In this document: positions 27,291-37,422 of the stretch, one piece after another
Layout of the letters: each line of letters opens with the position of its first letter
Position numbering within the stretch: position 1 is the stretch's first letter
Origin: Microbacterium sp. cx-55
Lineage (GTDB): Bacteria; Actinomycetota; Actinomycetes; Actinomycetales; Microbacteriaceae
Assembly (NCBI RefSeq): GCF_021117345.1
Contig: NZ_CP088261.1
Location: forward strand, 1,674,001 to 1,738,000
Direction: 5' to 3'
DNA: 64,000 nucleotides
The notes under the pieces: generated by a model
What the model was told of the DNA's origin: nothing
Database searches by the model: none
Seen by the model: the letters and a program-made list of their open reading frames with translations, nothing else
Made by a program: the position numbers and the translations under genes

Positions 27291-29024
27291 ATGAGCACTT
27301 CCGTGGTCCTCCCCGCGCTCGGAGAGAGCGTCACCGAGGGAACGGTCACCCGCTGGCTCAAGAACGTCGGCGACACGGTCGAGGTAGACGAGGGTCTGCT
27401 CGAGATCTCGACCGACAAGGTCGACACCGAGATCCCGTCGCCGGTCAGCGGAGTGATCGAAGAGATCCTCGTCCAGGAAGACGACACCGTCGAGGTCGGC
27501 GCCGTTCTGGTCAAGATCGGCGATGGCTCCGGCGCATCCGCCGCGCCTGCGGCCCCCGAGCCCGCCGCCGAAGAGCCCGCCGCGGCTCCGGAGCCCGAGA
27601 AGGCCCCCGAGCCCGCAGCCCCGGCTGCGGCACCGGCGCCCGCAGCGGCTGCCCCGGCAGCATCCGGCGGCCGCGATGTCGTGCTCCCCGAGCTCGGCGA
27701 GAGCGTGACCGAGGGAACCATCACCCGCTGGCTGAAGGCCGTGGGCGATGACGTGGCCGTCGACGAGCCGCTCCTCGAGATCTCGACCGACAAGGTCGAC
27801 ACCGAGATCCCCGCGCCGTTCGCCGGTGTGCTGCAGGAGATCCTCGTCCAGGAGGACGAGACGGTCAGCGTCGGCAGCCCCCTCGCTCGTATCGGCGATG
27901 GCGCTCCTGCCCCGGCCGAGGCGCCCGCCGCGGAGGCACCGGTCGCCGAGACGGCACCCGAGGCACCGTCGACCGAGAAGCCCGTCGAGGCGGAAGAGGC
28001 CGAGGCTGCGCCCGCGGCACCGGCTCCGGCCGCTGCACCCGCTCCGGCTCCGGCCGCTGCACCCGCTCCGGCTCCGGCCGCCGCTGCACCCGCGACGACC
28101 GAATCCGGCGATGATGGCGGCGCGTACGTCACGCCGCTGGTTCGCCGCCTCGCTCAGCAGCAGGGTGTCGACCTGGCGAAGGTCACCGGCTCCGGTGTCG
28201 GTGGCCGCATCCGCAAGGAAGACGTGCTCAAGGCTGCGGAGAAGCCCGCTCCCACTGCTGCTCCGGCCGCGCCTGCTGCTCCCGCCGCACCGGCACTCGA
28301 GGTGTCGCCGCTGCGCGGCACCACCCAGCCGATGTCGCGTCTGCGCAAGGTCATCGCCGAGCGTGCCGTCGCGTCGATGCAGGCCACAGCCCAGCTGACG
28401 ACCGTGGTCGAGGTCGACGTGACGAAGCTCGCGAACTACCGCGACGCGGTCAAGGGCGAGTTCCAGCAGAAGACGGGCGACAAGCTCTCCTTCCTGCCGT
28501 TCTTCGCGATTGCCGCGATCGAGGCGCTGCAGGCGTACCCGATCGTCAACTCGACCGTTGACGGCGACAAGATCGTGTACCCGGCATCCGAGAACATCTC
28601 GATCGCCGTCGACACCGAGCGCGGTCTGCTCACGCCCGTCGTGCGTGACGCCGGCGACAAGAACATCGCGCAGCTCGCTCGCGAGATCGCCGACCTCGCG
28701 GCACGCACCCGCGACAACAAGCTGAAGCCCGACGAGCTCGCGGGTGGCACGTTCACGCTGACCAACACCGGTTCGCGCGGCGCGCTGTTCGACACGCCGA
28801 TCGTGTTCCTTCCCCAGTCGGCGATCCTCGGCCTCGGTGTCGTGGTGAAGCGTCCGGGCGTCGTCTCGGTCGACGGAAAGGATGCCATCTCGGTGCGCTC
28901 CTACGTCTACCTGGCGCTCTCGTACGATCACCGGATCATCGACGGCGCGGATGCGGCCCGTTTCCTCTCGGCGATGAAGTCCCGCCTCGAGGCAGCCGAC
29001 TTCGCGGGCGTTCTCGGAATCTGA
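27291..29024 (+). CDS. sucB: Dihydrolipoyllysine acyltransferase (E2) with two lipoyl domains
   Basis: A 577-residue E2 core protein shared by 2-oxoacid dehydrogenase complexes in actinobacteria. Two lipoyl domains carry lipoyl lysines Lys43 and Lys168, each in DKVDTE, and long Ala/Pro linkers follow each domain. The E1/E3-binding domain is [19 protein letters not shown] (about residues 283-320). The catalytic acyltransferase domain ends with [15 protein letters not shown] (His547 and Asp551). AAAGGAG lies eight bases before the ATG. It is annotated in relatives as 2-oxoglutarate dehydrogenase E2, but it may serve pyruvate dehydrogenase with AceE as well. Confidence 0.93.
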   Translation: MSTSVVLPALGESVTEGTVTRWLKNVGDTVEVDEGLLEISTDKVDTEIPSPVSGVIEEILVQEDDTVEVGAVLVKIGDGSGASAAPAAPEPAAEEPAAAPEPEKAPEPAAPAAAPAPAAAAPAASGGRDVVLPELGESVTEGTITRWLKAVGDDVAVDEPLLEISTDKVDTEIPAPFAGVLQEILVQEDETVSVGSPLARIGDGAPAPAEAPAAEAPVAETAPEAPSTEKPVEAEEAEAAPAAPAPAAAPAPAPAAAPAPAPAAAAPATTESGDDGGAYVTPLVRRLAQQQGVDLAKVTGSGVGGRIRKEDVLKAAEKPAPTAAPAAPAAPAAPALEVSPLRGTTQPMSRLRKVIAERAVASMQATAQLTTVVEVDVTKLANYRDAVKGEFQQKTGDKLSFLPFFAIAAIEALQAYPIVNSTVDGDKIVYPASENISIAVDTERGLLTPVVRDAGDKNIAQLAREIADLAARTRDNKLKPDELAGGTFTLTNTGSRGALFDTPIVFLPQSAILGLGVVVKRPGVVSVDGKDAISVRSYVYLALSYDHRIIDGADAARFLSAMKSRLEAADFAGVLGI

Positions 29025-29041
29025 GGCTCGACACCTCTGCA

Positions 29042-30394
29042 TCACCCCGGGTGCTGCGCGACATCGTGAATGTCGCGCAGCACCCATTTCTCTTCTCCGC
29101 GCACCGCCGCCACCACCTGTGACGGGCGCACTCCCGTCGCATCGTCGGCACGCACCAGCACGAGCCCGCCGACGTCGTCCAACAGGCTGAGCTGCCGTGA
29201 CGCGTCGTCGGCGAACGCGGCCCCCTCCGCGTAACCGGCGCTGCCGTCGCCCGCGAGCGCCCCGTCCTCGTCGAGCAACGGCCGCAGACACCCCACGTCT
29301 CCCCCGCAGTCCCGCGCCGCATCCAACAGCGCTCCGACGGCGATGACCGCGTCGTCGGATTTCTGCGGCGATGCAGGCGCGGCGGGCGCCTCCGGTGCCG
29401 GGGCCGCCGGCTCATCCGGTGCGGGTGATGTGCCGGCATCCGCCGCCGTGTCGGCGTACATCGATGGCGCGCTCGTCGAAGTCGCGGATTCACGGTCGCT
29501 CTCGCCGGTCGGCCAGAGCAGACCCGCCGCGAGCACGAGGGCCGCGCACGCGAGTCCGGCGAGCACCGCGCCTCGGCGCGAGCGTTTCGCACCTGGCGGG
29601 CGTGAACGCACCGCGCGCCACACGCTCGTCACAGCCTGGGACACCATCTCCGCCACACCCGCGTCCGCGGCCGACGCGAGTCGTTGCCATGCCGGACGAT
29701 CGGCGGGTGCGGCCGCCGGCCCGGTCGACTCCGAGGCCGGACGGGCCCGACGCGCCAATACCTGAGTGCCGATCGCCTCCGGGGACGCCTGCGCGAACAG
29801 ATCGGCTTCTCGCGCCGCCGCCACCTGCGGCAGACGCTCCACGTCGAGAAGAGCGCGCCCGACGCGGTCGAGCGCGGGAACCACGGATGCATCCGGATCG
29901 CACGCATCGGTGATCGCGCGCACGGCCTGGATGGCCGCTTCATCCGCAGTCGGAGCGTCGGGGCGGTGCACGAAGAGCGGCTCGCCGTCCGCATCCACCC
30001 ACCATTCGCCGTGGCACTCGGCGCTGCCGTGCTCGGCGAACTCGGCGACGGTTCCGCGGACGACGCTCACCGCGAGCGTCACCACCTCGCCGGGTGAGAG
30101 CGGGTGCCCCGCCCGGAGACGGTCGCCGGCGAGGTCGACGACCGAGCGGGTGCACTGCGGAAGGACCACGGCATGACCGTCTGTCGTGCGGAGCACCTCC
30201 CAGACGGCCGCGACGTGTTCGCCCGCGGCATTCCAGAGCGCATCGGATGCGGCGTCCTCCGCACGCACGCGGGTCGCCGGTCGAGGCCCCCACGCGATGA
30301 CCTCGCCCGGGTAGGGCCCGGCACCGGCCGGCACAGCGCGCAGCACCGGCTCGTCGAGCAACGGGAGCAGGGTGGTGTGGACGGATGCGGTCAT
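29042..30394 (-). CDS. Membrane protein with degenerate kinase-like N-terminus
   Basis: A 450-residue protein I do not recognise by name. The N-terminal 200 residues (LSPGEVVTLAVSVVRGTVAEFAEHGSAECHGEW and DADGEPLFVHRPDA) recall the C-lobe of bacterial Ser/Thr kinases, with HGEW where HGDI/HRD is expected and no visible glycine loop or DFG, so it would be a pseudokinase. One membrane helix follows at RGAVLAGLACAALVLAAGLLW. Next comes a Ser/Ala/Pro-rich extracellular linker and a C-terminal domain with two cysteines (RDCGGDVGCLRPLL), probably disulfide-bonded. ATG at 30394 has a GAGGG sequence upstream. It diverges from DUF4191 and converges with sucB. Confidence 0.75.
   Translation of the reverse strand: MTASVHTTLLPLLDEPVLRAVPAGAGPYPGEVIAWGPRPATRVRAEDAASDALWNAAGEHVAAVWEVLRTTDGHAVVLPQCTRSVVDLAGDRLRAGHPLSPGEVVTLAVSVVRGTVAEFAEHGSAECHGEWWVDADGEPLFVHRPDAPTADEAAIQAVRAITDACDPDASVVPALDRVGRALLDVERLPQVAAAREADLFAQASPEAIGTQVLARRARPASESTGPAAAPADRPAWQRLASAADAGVAEMVSQAVTSVWRAVRSRPPGAKRSRRGAVLAGLACAALVLAAGLLWPTGESDRESATSTSAPSMYADTAADAGTSPAPDEPAAPAPEAPAAPASPQKSDDAVIAVGALLDAARDCGGDVGCLRPLLDEDGALAGDGSAGYAEGAAFADDASRQLSLLDDVGGLVLVRADDATGVRPSQVVAAVRGEEKWVLRDIHDVAQHPG
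29049..29085 (+). terminator. Terminator of sucB, inside the 3' end of the opposite gene
   Basis: A perfect 16-bp stem (gggtgctgcgcgacat and its complement) around a five-base loop, followed by atttctcttc on the plus strand. It starts 25 bp after the sucB stop. It lies within the last codons of the converging membrane-protein gene, so the hairpin also encodes part of that protein's tail. Confidence 0.8.
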
Positions 30395-30500
30395 CCATCC
30401 ACCCTCGACCACGTCGCGACAGAGGAGCCCGCTCGGGAGCTCATCCGGGAAAAACCCGCGACGGTCATCGCCTGGGGAGGAGAGGACGAGCGCTCGACGG

Positions 30501-30513
30501 TAGGCTGGGACAC
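30501..30513 (+). promoter_or_regulatory. Leaderless -10 element of the DUF4191 gene
   Basis: TAGGCT at 30501-30506, then seven bases, then ATG. It matches the spacing seen at several other genes in the window. Confidence 0.55.
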
Positions 30514-31224
30514 ATGGCAGCGCGCAGTTCCGCACCCGAGAAGCGTCCCGGGTTCTTCTCCCAGCTCAAGACCCTCTACACGTTCACGGTGGAGGCCTAC
30601 CGCTGGTTGCCGTTCGCGCTCGCCGGCATCCTGCTCGCCGGTATCGCGCTCGGCGTCGGCATCGGCTTCCTGGTGCCGCCGGTCGCCGTGTGGAGCGTCA
30701 TCCTGTGGGGCTTCACCGGCCTTCTCCTCGGAGTGCTGGCGTCTCTGATGACCATGACGCGCCTCTCTACGAGCGCGATGTACACGAAGATCGACGGAAT
30801 GCCGGGCGCCGCCGGGCACGTGCTGTCCACCTCGCTCGGTCGCAACTGGCAGTCGGGCGACATGCCCGTCGGTGTGAACCCCCGCACCCAGGAGGCCGTG
30901 TACCGCGCGGTGGGTCGTGGTGGCGTCGTCATCGTCGGCGAGGGCGCCCGCGGCCGGCTCACCCGCCTGGTCGGCGACGAGCGTGCGAAGGCACAGCGCG
31001 TCGCGTCCGGAGTTCCCGTGACCGTGATCTACGTCGGACACGGCGACGACGAAGTGCCGATCGCCAAGCTGGCCTCGACCATCAAGGCGCTGCCGAAGAA
31101 GATCGACCGCACCACGATGGCCGCGGTCATCAAGCGCATCGAGTCCGTGTCGCAGTCCCTGGCATCGATGCCGATCCCGAAGGGGATCGACCCCACCAAG
31201 GTTCGCGCGCCGCGTCCCCGCTGA
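30514..31224 (+). CDS. DUF4191 family membrane protein
   Basis: A 236-residue protein beginning MAARSSAPEKRPGFFSQLKTLYTFTVE, typical of the actinobacterial DUF4191 family found upstream of glnA. Two membrane helices are clear (LPFALAGILLAGIALGVGIGF and VWSVILWGFTGLLLGVLASLM). A cytoplasmic domain follows with GRNWQSGDMPVGVNPRTQEAVYRAVGRGGVVIVGEG and a C-terminal basic helix. The function is unknown. The ATG follows TAGGCT by seven bases. Confidence 0.9.
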   Translation: MAARSSAPEKRPGFFSQLKTLYTFTVEAYRWLPFALAGILLAGIALGVGIGFLVPPVAVWSVILWGFTGLLLGVLASLMTMTRLSTSAMYTKIDGMPGAAGHVLSTSLGRNWQSGDMPVGVNPRTQEAVYRAVGRGGVVIVGEGARGRLTRLVGDERAKAQRVASGVPVTVIYVGHGDDEVPIAKLASTIKALPKKIDRTTMAAVIKRIESVSQSLASMPIPKGIDPTKVRAPRPR

Positions 31225-31420
31225 TCGCGGCTTCCGCGACGAACAGCCAAGGCGTCTTGCCGCCGGGTCCTCACTGCAACTCCCTCAGAAGTCCGTACTC
31301 GGAGCCGATCCCGCCCGTCGAACACTCGATGTGGAGGAGTTATCGCACGTGCGTCGCCCCTGCCGTTCGCGCAGGACGGAGCACTCGCCGTGCGCGACGC
31401 CCCCGAACTCCGCCGCGGGC

Positions 31421-31822
31421 TTACGCGCGGAGGAGCACCGTGCCGACGACCTTGTCGTGCAGTCCCCGCTGATCGGGATCCCAGACGACGGCAGGAATCA
31501 CGAGCACCAGAAGCACGGTGCGCACGATCGGGCGCCAGACCCCGATCCAGCTGCCGCCGAGGCGGACGAGCCGCATTCCGAGCAGCCGGTGCCCCGGGCT
31601 GCCTCCCAGAGTGGGAATGAAGACGATCTGCACGAGCGCGAAGATCGCGATCGTCGCCAGGGAGTCGTAAGCGAAGAAGGCCACCGAGACGATGACGGCG
31701 CAGGCCCAGTCAATCGCCAGAGCGCCGATGCGGCGTCCGACCCGGGCCACCGACCCCGATCCTGTCGCCGGAAGCCCCAACCGCTCGCCGGGATAACGGG
31801 ATTCGAGCGGGGTTTCAGCCAT
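31421..31822 (-). CDS. RDD family membrane protein
   Basis: A 133-residue integral membrane protein with an RDD domain. The N-terminal helix reads RRIGALAIDWACAVIVSVAFF, with Arg and Asp in the positions that name the family. LVQIVFIPTLGGSPGHRLLGMRLVRL and QRGLHDKVVGTVLL follow. Some RDD proteins are ion antiporters; here the role is unknown. It sits between DUF4191 and glnA as in many actinobacteria. ATG at 31822 follows TAGGCT by six bases on the minus strand. Confidence 0.9.
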   Translation of the reverse strand: MAETPLESRYPGERLGLPATGSGSVARVGRRIGALAIDWACAVIVSVAFFAYDSLATIAIFALVQIVFIPTLGGSPGHRLLGMRLVRLGGSWIGVWRPIVRTVLLVLVIPAVVWDPDQRGLHDKVVGTVLLRA

Positions 31823-31834
31823 GACACGAGCCTA
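31823..31834 (-). promoter_or_regulatory. Leaderless -10 element of the RDD gene
   Basis: On the minus strand TAGGCT (31834-31829) is followed by six bases and the ATG at 31822. Confidence 0.55.
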
Positions 31835-31955
31835 ACCATCGAGGCGTAACCTGCCGGAAACATATGGGACACTGGCGAGCAATGCCTTCTCGATAGCGTC
31901 AAGGCAGGCCCGCTTCGGCGGGCGGAATCCCGAATGCCCTACCTCTGGAGTCCCC

Positions 31956-33380
31956 ATGTTCAGTGATTCATCAGAGGTGCTCAAGTTCATCAAGGACGAG
32001 GACGTCAAGTTCCTCGACATCCGGTTCACGGACCTCCCTGGTGTGCAGCAGCACTTCAACATCCCCGCCGCTACCGTCGATGAAGAATTCTTCACGGTCG
32101 GCCAGCTGTTCGACGGCTCCTCGATTCGAGGATTCGCGAACATCCACGAGTCGGACATGCAGCTGATTCCGGACGTCTCGACGGCGTACGTCGACCAGTT
32201 CCGCGAGGCGAAGACCCTCGTCATGATCTTCGACATCTACAACCCGCGCAACGGTGAGATCTACGCGAAGGACCCGCGTCAGGTCGCCAAGAAGGCCGAG
32301 AAGTACCTCGCCTCCACCGGCATCGCCGACACGGCGTTCTTCGCCCCCGAGGCGGAGTTCTACATCTTTGACGACGTGCGCTACGAGGTGAAGCAGAACG
32401 CAAGCTTCTACTCGGTCGACTCCGAGGAGGGCGCCTGGAACACGGGCCGCTCCGAAGAAGGCGGAAACCTCGCCAACAAGACCCCGTACAAGGGTGGCTA
32501 CTTCCCCGTCGCACCCGTCGACAAGACGGCCGACCTCCGCGATGACATCAGCCTCAAGCTGATCGAGGCGGGCCTGCTCCTCGAGCGTTCGCACCACGAG
32601 GTGGGCACCGGCGGTCAGCAGGAGATCAACTACCGCTTCGACACCATGGTGCACGCGGCCGACGACATCCTGAAGTTCAAGTACGTCGTGAAGAACACGG
32701 CCGAGCAGTGGGGCAAGGTCGCGACCTTCATGCCCAAGCCGCTCTTCGGTGACAATGGCTCCGGCATGCACACGCACCAGTCGCTGTGGCTCGACGGCAA
32801 GCCCCTCTTCTACGACGAGAAGGGCTACGGCGGACTCTCCGACCTCGCTCGCTGGTACATCGGCGGCCTGCTCGCCCACGCGCCCGCCGTGCTCGCCTTC
32901 ACGAACCCGACGCTGAACAGCTACCACCGTCTGGTGAAGGGCTACGAGGCTCCGGTCAACCTGGTCTACTCGGCCGGCAACCGTTCCGCGGCGATCCGCA
33001 TCCCGATCACCGGCTCGAACCCGAAGGCCAAGCGCATCGAGTTCCGTGCACCGGATGCCTCGGGCAACCCGTACCTCGCGTTCGCTGCCCAGATGATGGC
33101 TGGCCTCGACGGCATCCTGAACCGCATCGAGCCGCACGAGCCGGTCGACAAGGACCTGTACGAGCTTCCCCCCGAGGAAGCGAAGAACATTCCGCAGGTT
33201 CCGAACTCGCTGCTCGACTCGCTCGAGGCGCTGCGTGCCGACAACGAGTTCCTGACCCGCGGCAACGTGTTCACGCCCGAGCTCATCGAGACGTGGATCG
33301 AGTACAAGATCGAGAACGAGATCAAGCCGCTCGCGGCTCGTCCGCACCCGTTCGAGTTCGAGCTGTACTTCGGCGTCTGA
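31956..33380 (+). CDS. glnA: Glutamine synthetase type I, adenylylatable
   Basis: A 474-residue GSI-beta enzyme making glutamine from glutamate, ammonia and ATP. The sequence shows the beta-grasp start ([19 protein letters not shown]), FDGSSIRGF, the metal and ATP segments [14 protein letters not shown] and [18 protein letters not shown], and the glutamate loop. The adenylylation tyrosine is Tyr402 in [12 protein letters not shown], matching the presence of GlnE 1 kb downstream. GGAG precedes the ATG. The leader contains a small GCCCGC-TTCG-GCGGGC hairpin at 31908-31923. A strong terminator follows the gene. Confidence 0.97.
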   Translation: MFSDSSEVLKFIKDEDVKFLDIRFTDLPGVQQHFNIPAATVDEEFFTVGQLFDGSSIRGFANIHESDMQLIPDVSTAYVDQFREAKTLVMIFDIYNPRNGEIYAKDPRQVAKKAEKYLASTGIADTAFFAPEAEFYIFDDVRYEVKQNASFYSVDSEEGAWNTGRSEEGGNLANKTPYKGGYFPVAPVDKTADLRDDISLKLIEAGLLLERSHHEVGTGGQQEINYRFDTMVHAADDILKFKYVVKNTAEQWGKVATFMPKPLFGDNGSGMHTHQSLWLDGKPLFYDEKGYGGLSDLARWYIGGLLAHAPAVLAFTNPTLNSYHRLVKGYEAPVNLVYSAGNRSAAIRIPITGSNPKAKRIEFRAPDASGNPYLAFAAQMMAGLDGILNRIEPHEPVDKDLYELPPEEAKNIPQVPNSLLDSLEALRADNEFLTRGNVFTPELIETWIEYKIENEIKPLAARPHPFEFELYFGV

Positions 33381-33388
33381 CGCCCGTG

Positions 33389-33429
33389 TGAGAAGAGCCC
33401 GCCAGCACTCAGCTGGCGGGCTCTTCTCA
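33389..33429 (+). terminator. Terminator of glnA
   Basis: A perfect 17-bp stem (tgagaagagcccgccag and its complement) with a seven-base loop, starting 9 bp after the glnA stop. Confidence 0.9.
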
Positions 33430-33529
33430 TGTCTGTGTCGCGCACACGGGACGCCCGCCGCCCCTTACGATCGTTCCGTCATCAACGCCCGCGTCCGCCG
33501 GGGACGCACGACGAGATTCGAGGTCGAAC

Positions 33530-33862
33530 ATGTTCGCAGTCACCACCAATGACGTTCCGGGCTACCGGATCACGCAGGTGTTCGGAGAGGTCATGGGGCT
33601 CACCGTTCGCTCCGCGAACTTCGGTCAGAACTTCACCGCCGGTTTCCGGTCACTCGCCGGGGGTGAGATGCCCGAGTACACGAAGGTGATCTACGAATCG
33701 CGGTTCGAAGTCATGCAGCGGATGTGGACCGAGGCCCAGCAGCGCGGCGCGAACGCTGTCGTCGCGATGCGCTTCGACTCGGGCGCCATCGGCAACTTCA
33801 CCGAGTTCTGCGCGTACGGCACGGCCGTGCTCATCGAGCCGATCACGCCTCCTCAGGCCTGA
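33530..33862 (+). CDS. YbjQ family protein
   Basis: A 110-residue YbjQ/UPF0145 protein, often described as a heavy-metal-binding domain that forms a homopentamer. Visible landmarks are PGYRITQVFGEVMGLTVRSANFGQ, a central YTKVIYESRFEVMQRM helix, and GANAVVAMRFDSG. The physiological role is not established. GAGG precedes the ATG by six bases. The 3' end overlaps the converging acetyltransferase gene by 10 bp. Confidence 0.9.
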   Translation: MFAVTTNDVPGYRITQVFGEVMGLTVRSANFGQNFTAGFRSLAGGEMPEYTKVIYESRFEVMQRMWTEAQQRGANAVVAMRFDSGAIGNFTEFCAYGTAVLIEPITPPQA

Positions 33863-34362
33863 GGTTCACTCGTGCCGATCGTCTTGGCGAGGAAGTGGTC
33901 GGCGTACGGCGACGTGCTGAACGATTCGACCGCCCCGTATCCGCACGCTTCGTAGAGGCTCCGCGTCGGCGTAAGGTCCTCTCGAACAGTGAGCCGGAGG
34001 CGCCGCAGACCCCGCTGCGCGCTCGCGGACTCCAATTGCTGAAGGAGCGCGCGGCCCGCTCCCGAGCCGCGCGCCTCCGGCGCGACGAACACCCGAGTGA
34101 CCTCTCCCGTGGTCTCATCGATCAGGCGCACTCCCCCGCATCCGATGATGCGGTCGTCATCTCGGATGAGGAGGAAGAACCCCGTGCCGTCTCGCAGGTC
34201 ATCGCTCGGTTCGTTTCGCATCGCCCGGGTGACCTCCGCAGACGTCGCCGGTCGCCCCCAGTAGCTCGCGACGAGATCCTCGAAGAAGCGGGTCAGGATC
34301 GCGCGGCCCTCAAGCGACGCTGGATCCGCGACGGTGAACGTAAGGGAGTGAGGATGACGCAC
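33853..34362 (-). CDS. GNAT family N-acetyltransferase
   Basis: A 169-residue single-domain acetyltransferase. The acetyl-CoA binding motif is VTRVFVAPEARGSGAGRALLQQLE, with IIGCGGVRL before it and SLYEACGYGAVESF at the C-terminus, the usual GNAT order. The substrate is not predictable. The GTG start at 34362 has no ribosome site; TACGCT lies eight bases upstream, so the message may be leaderless. Confidence 0.88.
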   Translation of the reverse strand: MRHPHSLTFTVADPASLEGRAILTRFFEDLVASYWGRPATSAEVTRAMRNEPSDDLRDGTGFFLLIRDDDRIIGCGGVRLIDETTGEVTRVFVAPEARGSGAGRALLQQLESASAQRGLRRLRLTVREDLTPTRSLYEACGYGAVESFSTSPYADHFLAKTIGTSEPQA

Positions 34363-34415
34363 CCGACGAGCGTATGCCGACCGGTCGTGCGCCTACGCAC
34401 GCCAGGCGCGGCGGG

Positions 34416-37415
34416 TCAGCCGTAGAACTGCTTCTCGAACACTCGACGGGCCACGCGGGAGACCCGCATCCAGTCCTCCTCGACGGCGCTCGCGGAACGT
34501 TCGGGGTACTCGAGGAGCCGGCCGATGCCATCGAGCCGCCGCCGATCCGTCGGCAGCACATCGCTCGTCTGCGCGGAGAGCAACGTGTTCGCCGAGCGCA
34601 ACCGACTGGCGAGCCGCCACGCGTTGTGGAGTCGCGGAACGTCGGTCTCCGGCAGCAGCCCCGTCGCGCCCAGCACCTCGAGCGCCGCGATGGTGGACGT
34701 GGTGCGCAGGCCCGGGTGCGCGTGCGCATGCTCGAGCTGACGCAGCTGCACGAGCCACTCGACGTCGCTGAGCCCACCCGGCCCGAGCTTCAGGTGCCGC
34801 GCAGGATCGACGCCCTTCTGCAGGCGCTCGCTCTCGACGCGCGCTTTGATGCGTTTGATCTCACGCAGGCCCTGCGCATCGGCCCGCACCGGGTATCGCA
34901 CGCGATCCGCCAGCGAGGTGAACGCCGCGATCAGAGAAACGCTCCCCGCCACGCCCCGCGCGCGCAGCAGCGCCTGCGCCTCCCACGACAGCGACCAGCG
35001 TCCGTAATACTCCGCGTAGGACTCGAGCGAACGCACGAGCGGACCGTTGCGTCCCTCGGGGCGAAGGTCCGCGTCCAGGTCGAGCGGCACACGGTGGTCT
35101 TCGGAGAAAGTTCGCAGGCCCGCCACGAGCTTCAGTGAGAGCGCGTGCGCTCGCTCCGGATCCACCCCGTTCGGCCGGTACACGTACAGCACATCGGCAT
35201 CCGAACCGAACCCGAGTTCTCGCCCGCCGAAACGGCCCATGGCGATCACGGCGAAATCGAGCGCCTTGTCTTCGGCGGGGACCACCTCGCGTCGAACGGC
35301 CCGGAGCGTCGCCTGGATCGTGACCTCGGTGATCGTCGTCAGTGCGTCCGCGAGCTCCTCGATCGTCAGCACGCCGACGACCGCAGCCATCGCGGTGCGC
35401 AGCAGCTCACGCCGGCGCAGCGCTCGCACGGAGCGCATGGCGTCTTCGATCGTGTCGTGTCGGGTCTGGATGGCGCGGGCTTCCTCCTCCAGCGCCTGGC
35501 CCGATCGAGGTCGGAGGAGATCGTCATCGTCGAGCCACGCGGCGGACTCGGGGATCCACTCCATCAGCTCCCCGATGTACCGGGAGCCCGAAAGCGCGCG
35601 CGTGAGACTTTCCGCCGCCGCAGACGAATCCCGCAGCAGCCGGAGGAACCACGGCGTGTTCCCCAGCCGCTCGCTGATCCGCCGGAACGACAGCAGGCCG
35701 TAATCCGGGTCGACGCCGTCCGCGAACCACCGGATCATGATCGGCATGAGGTGGCGCTGGATGGTGGCCTTGCGGCTCAGACCGCTGGTGAGCGCACCGA
35801 TGTGGCGCAGTGCGCCGGCCGGGTCTTGGAATCCGATCGCCGCGAGCCGGTCATGCGCCTGCCCCGTCGAAAGGGTCCGCTCCCCCTCCGGCAGCGAGGC
35901 GACCGCCGACAGCAGCGGGCGATAGAACAGCCGCACGTGGATGTCGCGCACCTCGCGCTTCACGCCCTCCCAGAGCTCCCAGATCCCCTGCCCGGTCGTG
36001 GCGAACCCGCTCGCCCGCGCGAGGATCCGCCGGTCATCGGGGCGGTCGGGCATGAGGTGCGTACGACGCAGCGCGCGCAACTGCATCCGGTGCTCGAGTA
36101 CGCGCAGGACACGGTAGTCCCGGGCGAAGATCGCCGCCTCCGCGCGGCCGATGTAGCCCTCCGCGACCAGCGCCTCGAGTGCGTCGAGCGTGCCGCGCTG
36201 CCGGATGCGGTCATCCGTCAGCCCGTGCACCAACTGCAGCAGCTGCACCGTGAACTCGATGTCACGGATGCCGCCGGGCCCGAGCTTGATCTGCGAGGCG
36301 AGCTCAGCGGCGGGGATGTTGTCGGTGACGCGCTCCCGCATCCGCTGAACGCTGTCGACGAAGTTCTCGCGGGCCGCGCTCGTCCAGATCTTGGGCTGCA
36401 CGGCGGCGACGTACTCATCGCCCAGCGCCATGTCGCCGGCGAGAGCGCGAGCCTTCAGGAGCGCCTGGAACTCCCAGCTCTTCGCCCAGCGTGCGTAGTA
36501 CGAAAGGTGCGAGTCGAGGGTGCGAACGAGAGCGCCCTGCTTCCCTTCGGGGCGGAGGTTCGCGTCGACCTCCCAGAGCGGCGGCTCGATCTCGACGCCC
36601 GAGATGCCCTGCATCGTCTGCGCCGCGAGGCGCGTGGCGATGTCGATGACCCGACTCTCACCGAAGTCCTCGAGCTCCGTGTCCTCCGCCGCGCACACGA
36701 AGATCACGTCGACGTCGCTCACGTAGTTGAGCTCTCGGGCGCCGGTCTTGCCCATCCCGATGATCGCCAGGCGGGTCGCCGCGACCTGCTCGCGCGGGAA
36801 GAGTCCGCCGGGGCGGCCCCGGGAAATCCGGGTGCGGGCAACGCTGAGCGATGCCTCGAGGGCTGCGGCGGCCGCATCCGCCAATGCTACCGCGACCGGC
36901 GCGAGAACCGCTTCCGCGTCCGCGGCCGACAGGTCGTAGACCGCGATCCGCGCGACGATACGTCGATACGCGATGCGCAGCGCGCACCAGGCGCTTTCGT
37001 CGCCGGCGCTCGCGAACCCGTTGTCGTCGCCGACAGACGCCAGCAGTTCGGCCCGCATGAGGTCGAGCGTCGGAAGACCCGCCCGGGCACCGGCGAGATT
37101 GTCGATCTCTTCCGGATGCCGGAAGTAGAAGTCCCCGTAGCCTTCGGAGGCGCCGAGCAGCGCCCAGAGCGCCGGGCGTTCCAGCGCATCGCCCATCACG
37201 CGCCGCACGACATCGGGGGCGCGACGCGCGATCCGGGCGACCGCCCGGAGGGCCCCGTCCGGATCAGCGGCCCGCCCGAGGTCCTCCGTGAGTACGCCCC
37301 GCTCGACCGACAGCAGTTCGCTGAGCTCGTCGAGCGTGTCGAGCGCTGTCGTGACGTCACCGATCCCCAGCCGCACCAGGAAGGTCCGCGCGGAGGATCG
37401 ATCGAGACCGGACAC
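34416..37415 (-). CDS. glnE: Glutamine synthetase adenylyltransferase / adenylyl-removing enzyme
   Basis: A 999-residue bifunctional enzyme that adds AMP to, and removes it from, the regulatory tyrosine of GlnA. Two nucleotidyltransferase domains are visible: GMGKTGARELNYVSDVDVIF near residue 220 and AMGRFGGRELGFGSDADVLY near residue 725. Each is followed by an RPEG(K/R)xGxLVR segment and a helical domain. The length matches actinobacterial GlnE. GTG at 37415 lies seven bases after the upstream glnA-like gene, so they are probably one transcript. Confidence 0.95.
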   Translation of the reverse strand: MSGLDRSSARTFLVRLGIGDVTTALDTLDELSELLSVERGVLTEDLGRAADPDGALRAVARIARRAPDVVRRVMGDALERPALWALLGASEGYGDFYFRHPEEIDNLAGARAGLPTLDLMRAELLASVGDDNGFASAGDESAWCALRIAYRRIVARIAVYDLSAADAEAVLAPVAVALADAAAAALEASLSVARTRISRGRPGGLFPREQVAATRLAIIGMGKTGARELNYVSDVDVIFVCAAEDTELEDFGESRVIDIATRLAAQTMQGISGVEIEPPLWEVDANLRPEGKQGALVRTLDSHLSYYARWAKSWEFQALLKARALAGDMALGDEYVAAVQPKIWTSAARENFVDSVQRMRERVTDNIPAAELASQIKLGPGGIRDIEFTVQLLQLVHGLTDDRIRQRGTLDALEALVAEGYIGRAEAAIFARDYRVLRVLEHRMQLRALRRTHLMPDRPDDRRILARASGFATTGQGIWELWEGVKREVRDIHVRLFYRPLLSAVASLPEGERTLSTGQAHDRLAAIGFQDPAGALRHIGALTSGLSRKATIQRHLMPIMIRWFADGVDPDYGLLSFRRISERLGNTPWFLRLLRDSSAAAESLTRALSGSRYIGELMEWIPESAAWLDDDDLLRPRSGQALEEEARAIQTRHDTIEDAMRSVRALRRRELLRTAMAAVVGVLTIEELADALTTITEVTIQATLRAVRREVVPAEDKALDFAVIAMGRFGGRELGFGSDADVLYVYRPNGVDPERAHALSLKLVAGLRTFSEDHRVPLDLDADLRPEGRNGPLVRSLESYAEYYGRWSLSWEAQALLRARGVAGSVSLIAAFTSLADRVRYPVRADAQGLREIKRIKARVESERLQKGVDPARHLKLGPGGLSDVEWLVQLRQLEHAHAHPGLRTTSTIAALEVLGATGLLPETDVPRLHNAWRLASRLRSANTLLSAQTSDVLPTDRRRLDGIGRLLEYPERSASAVEEDWMRVSRVARRVFEKQFYG

Positions 37416-37422
37416 GCCGGTC

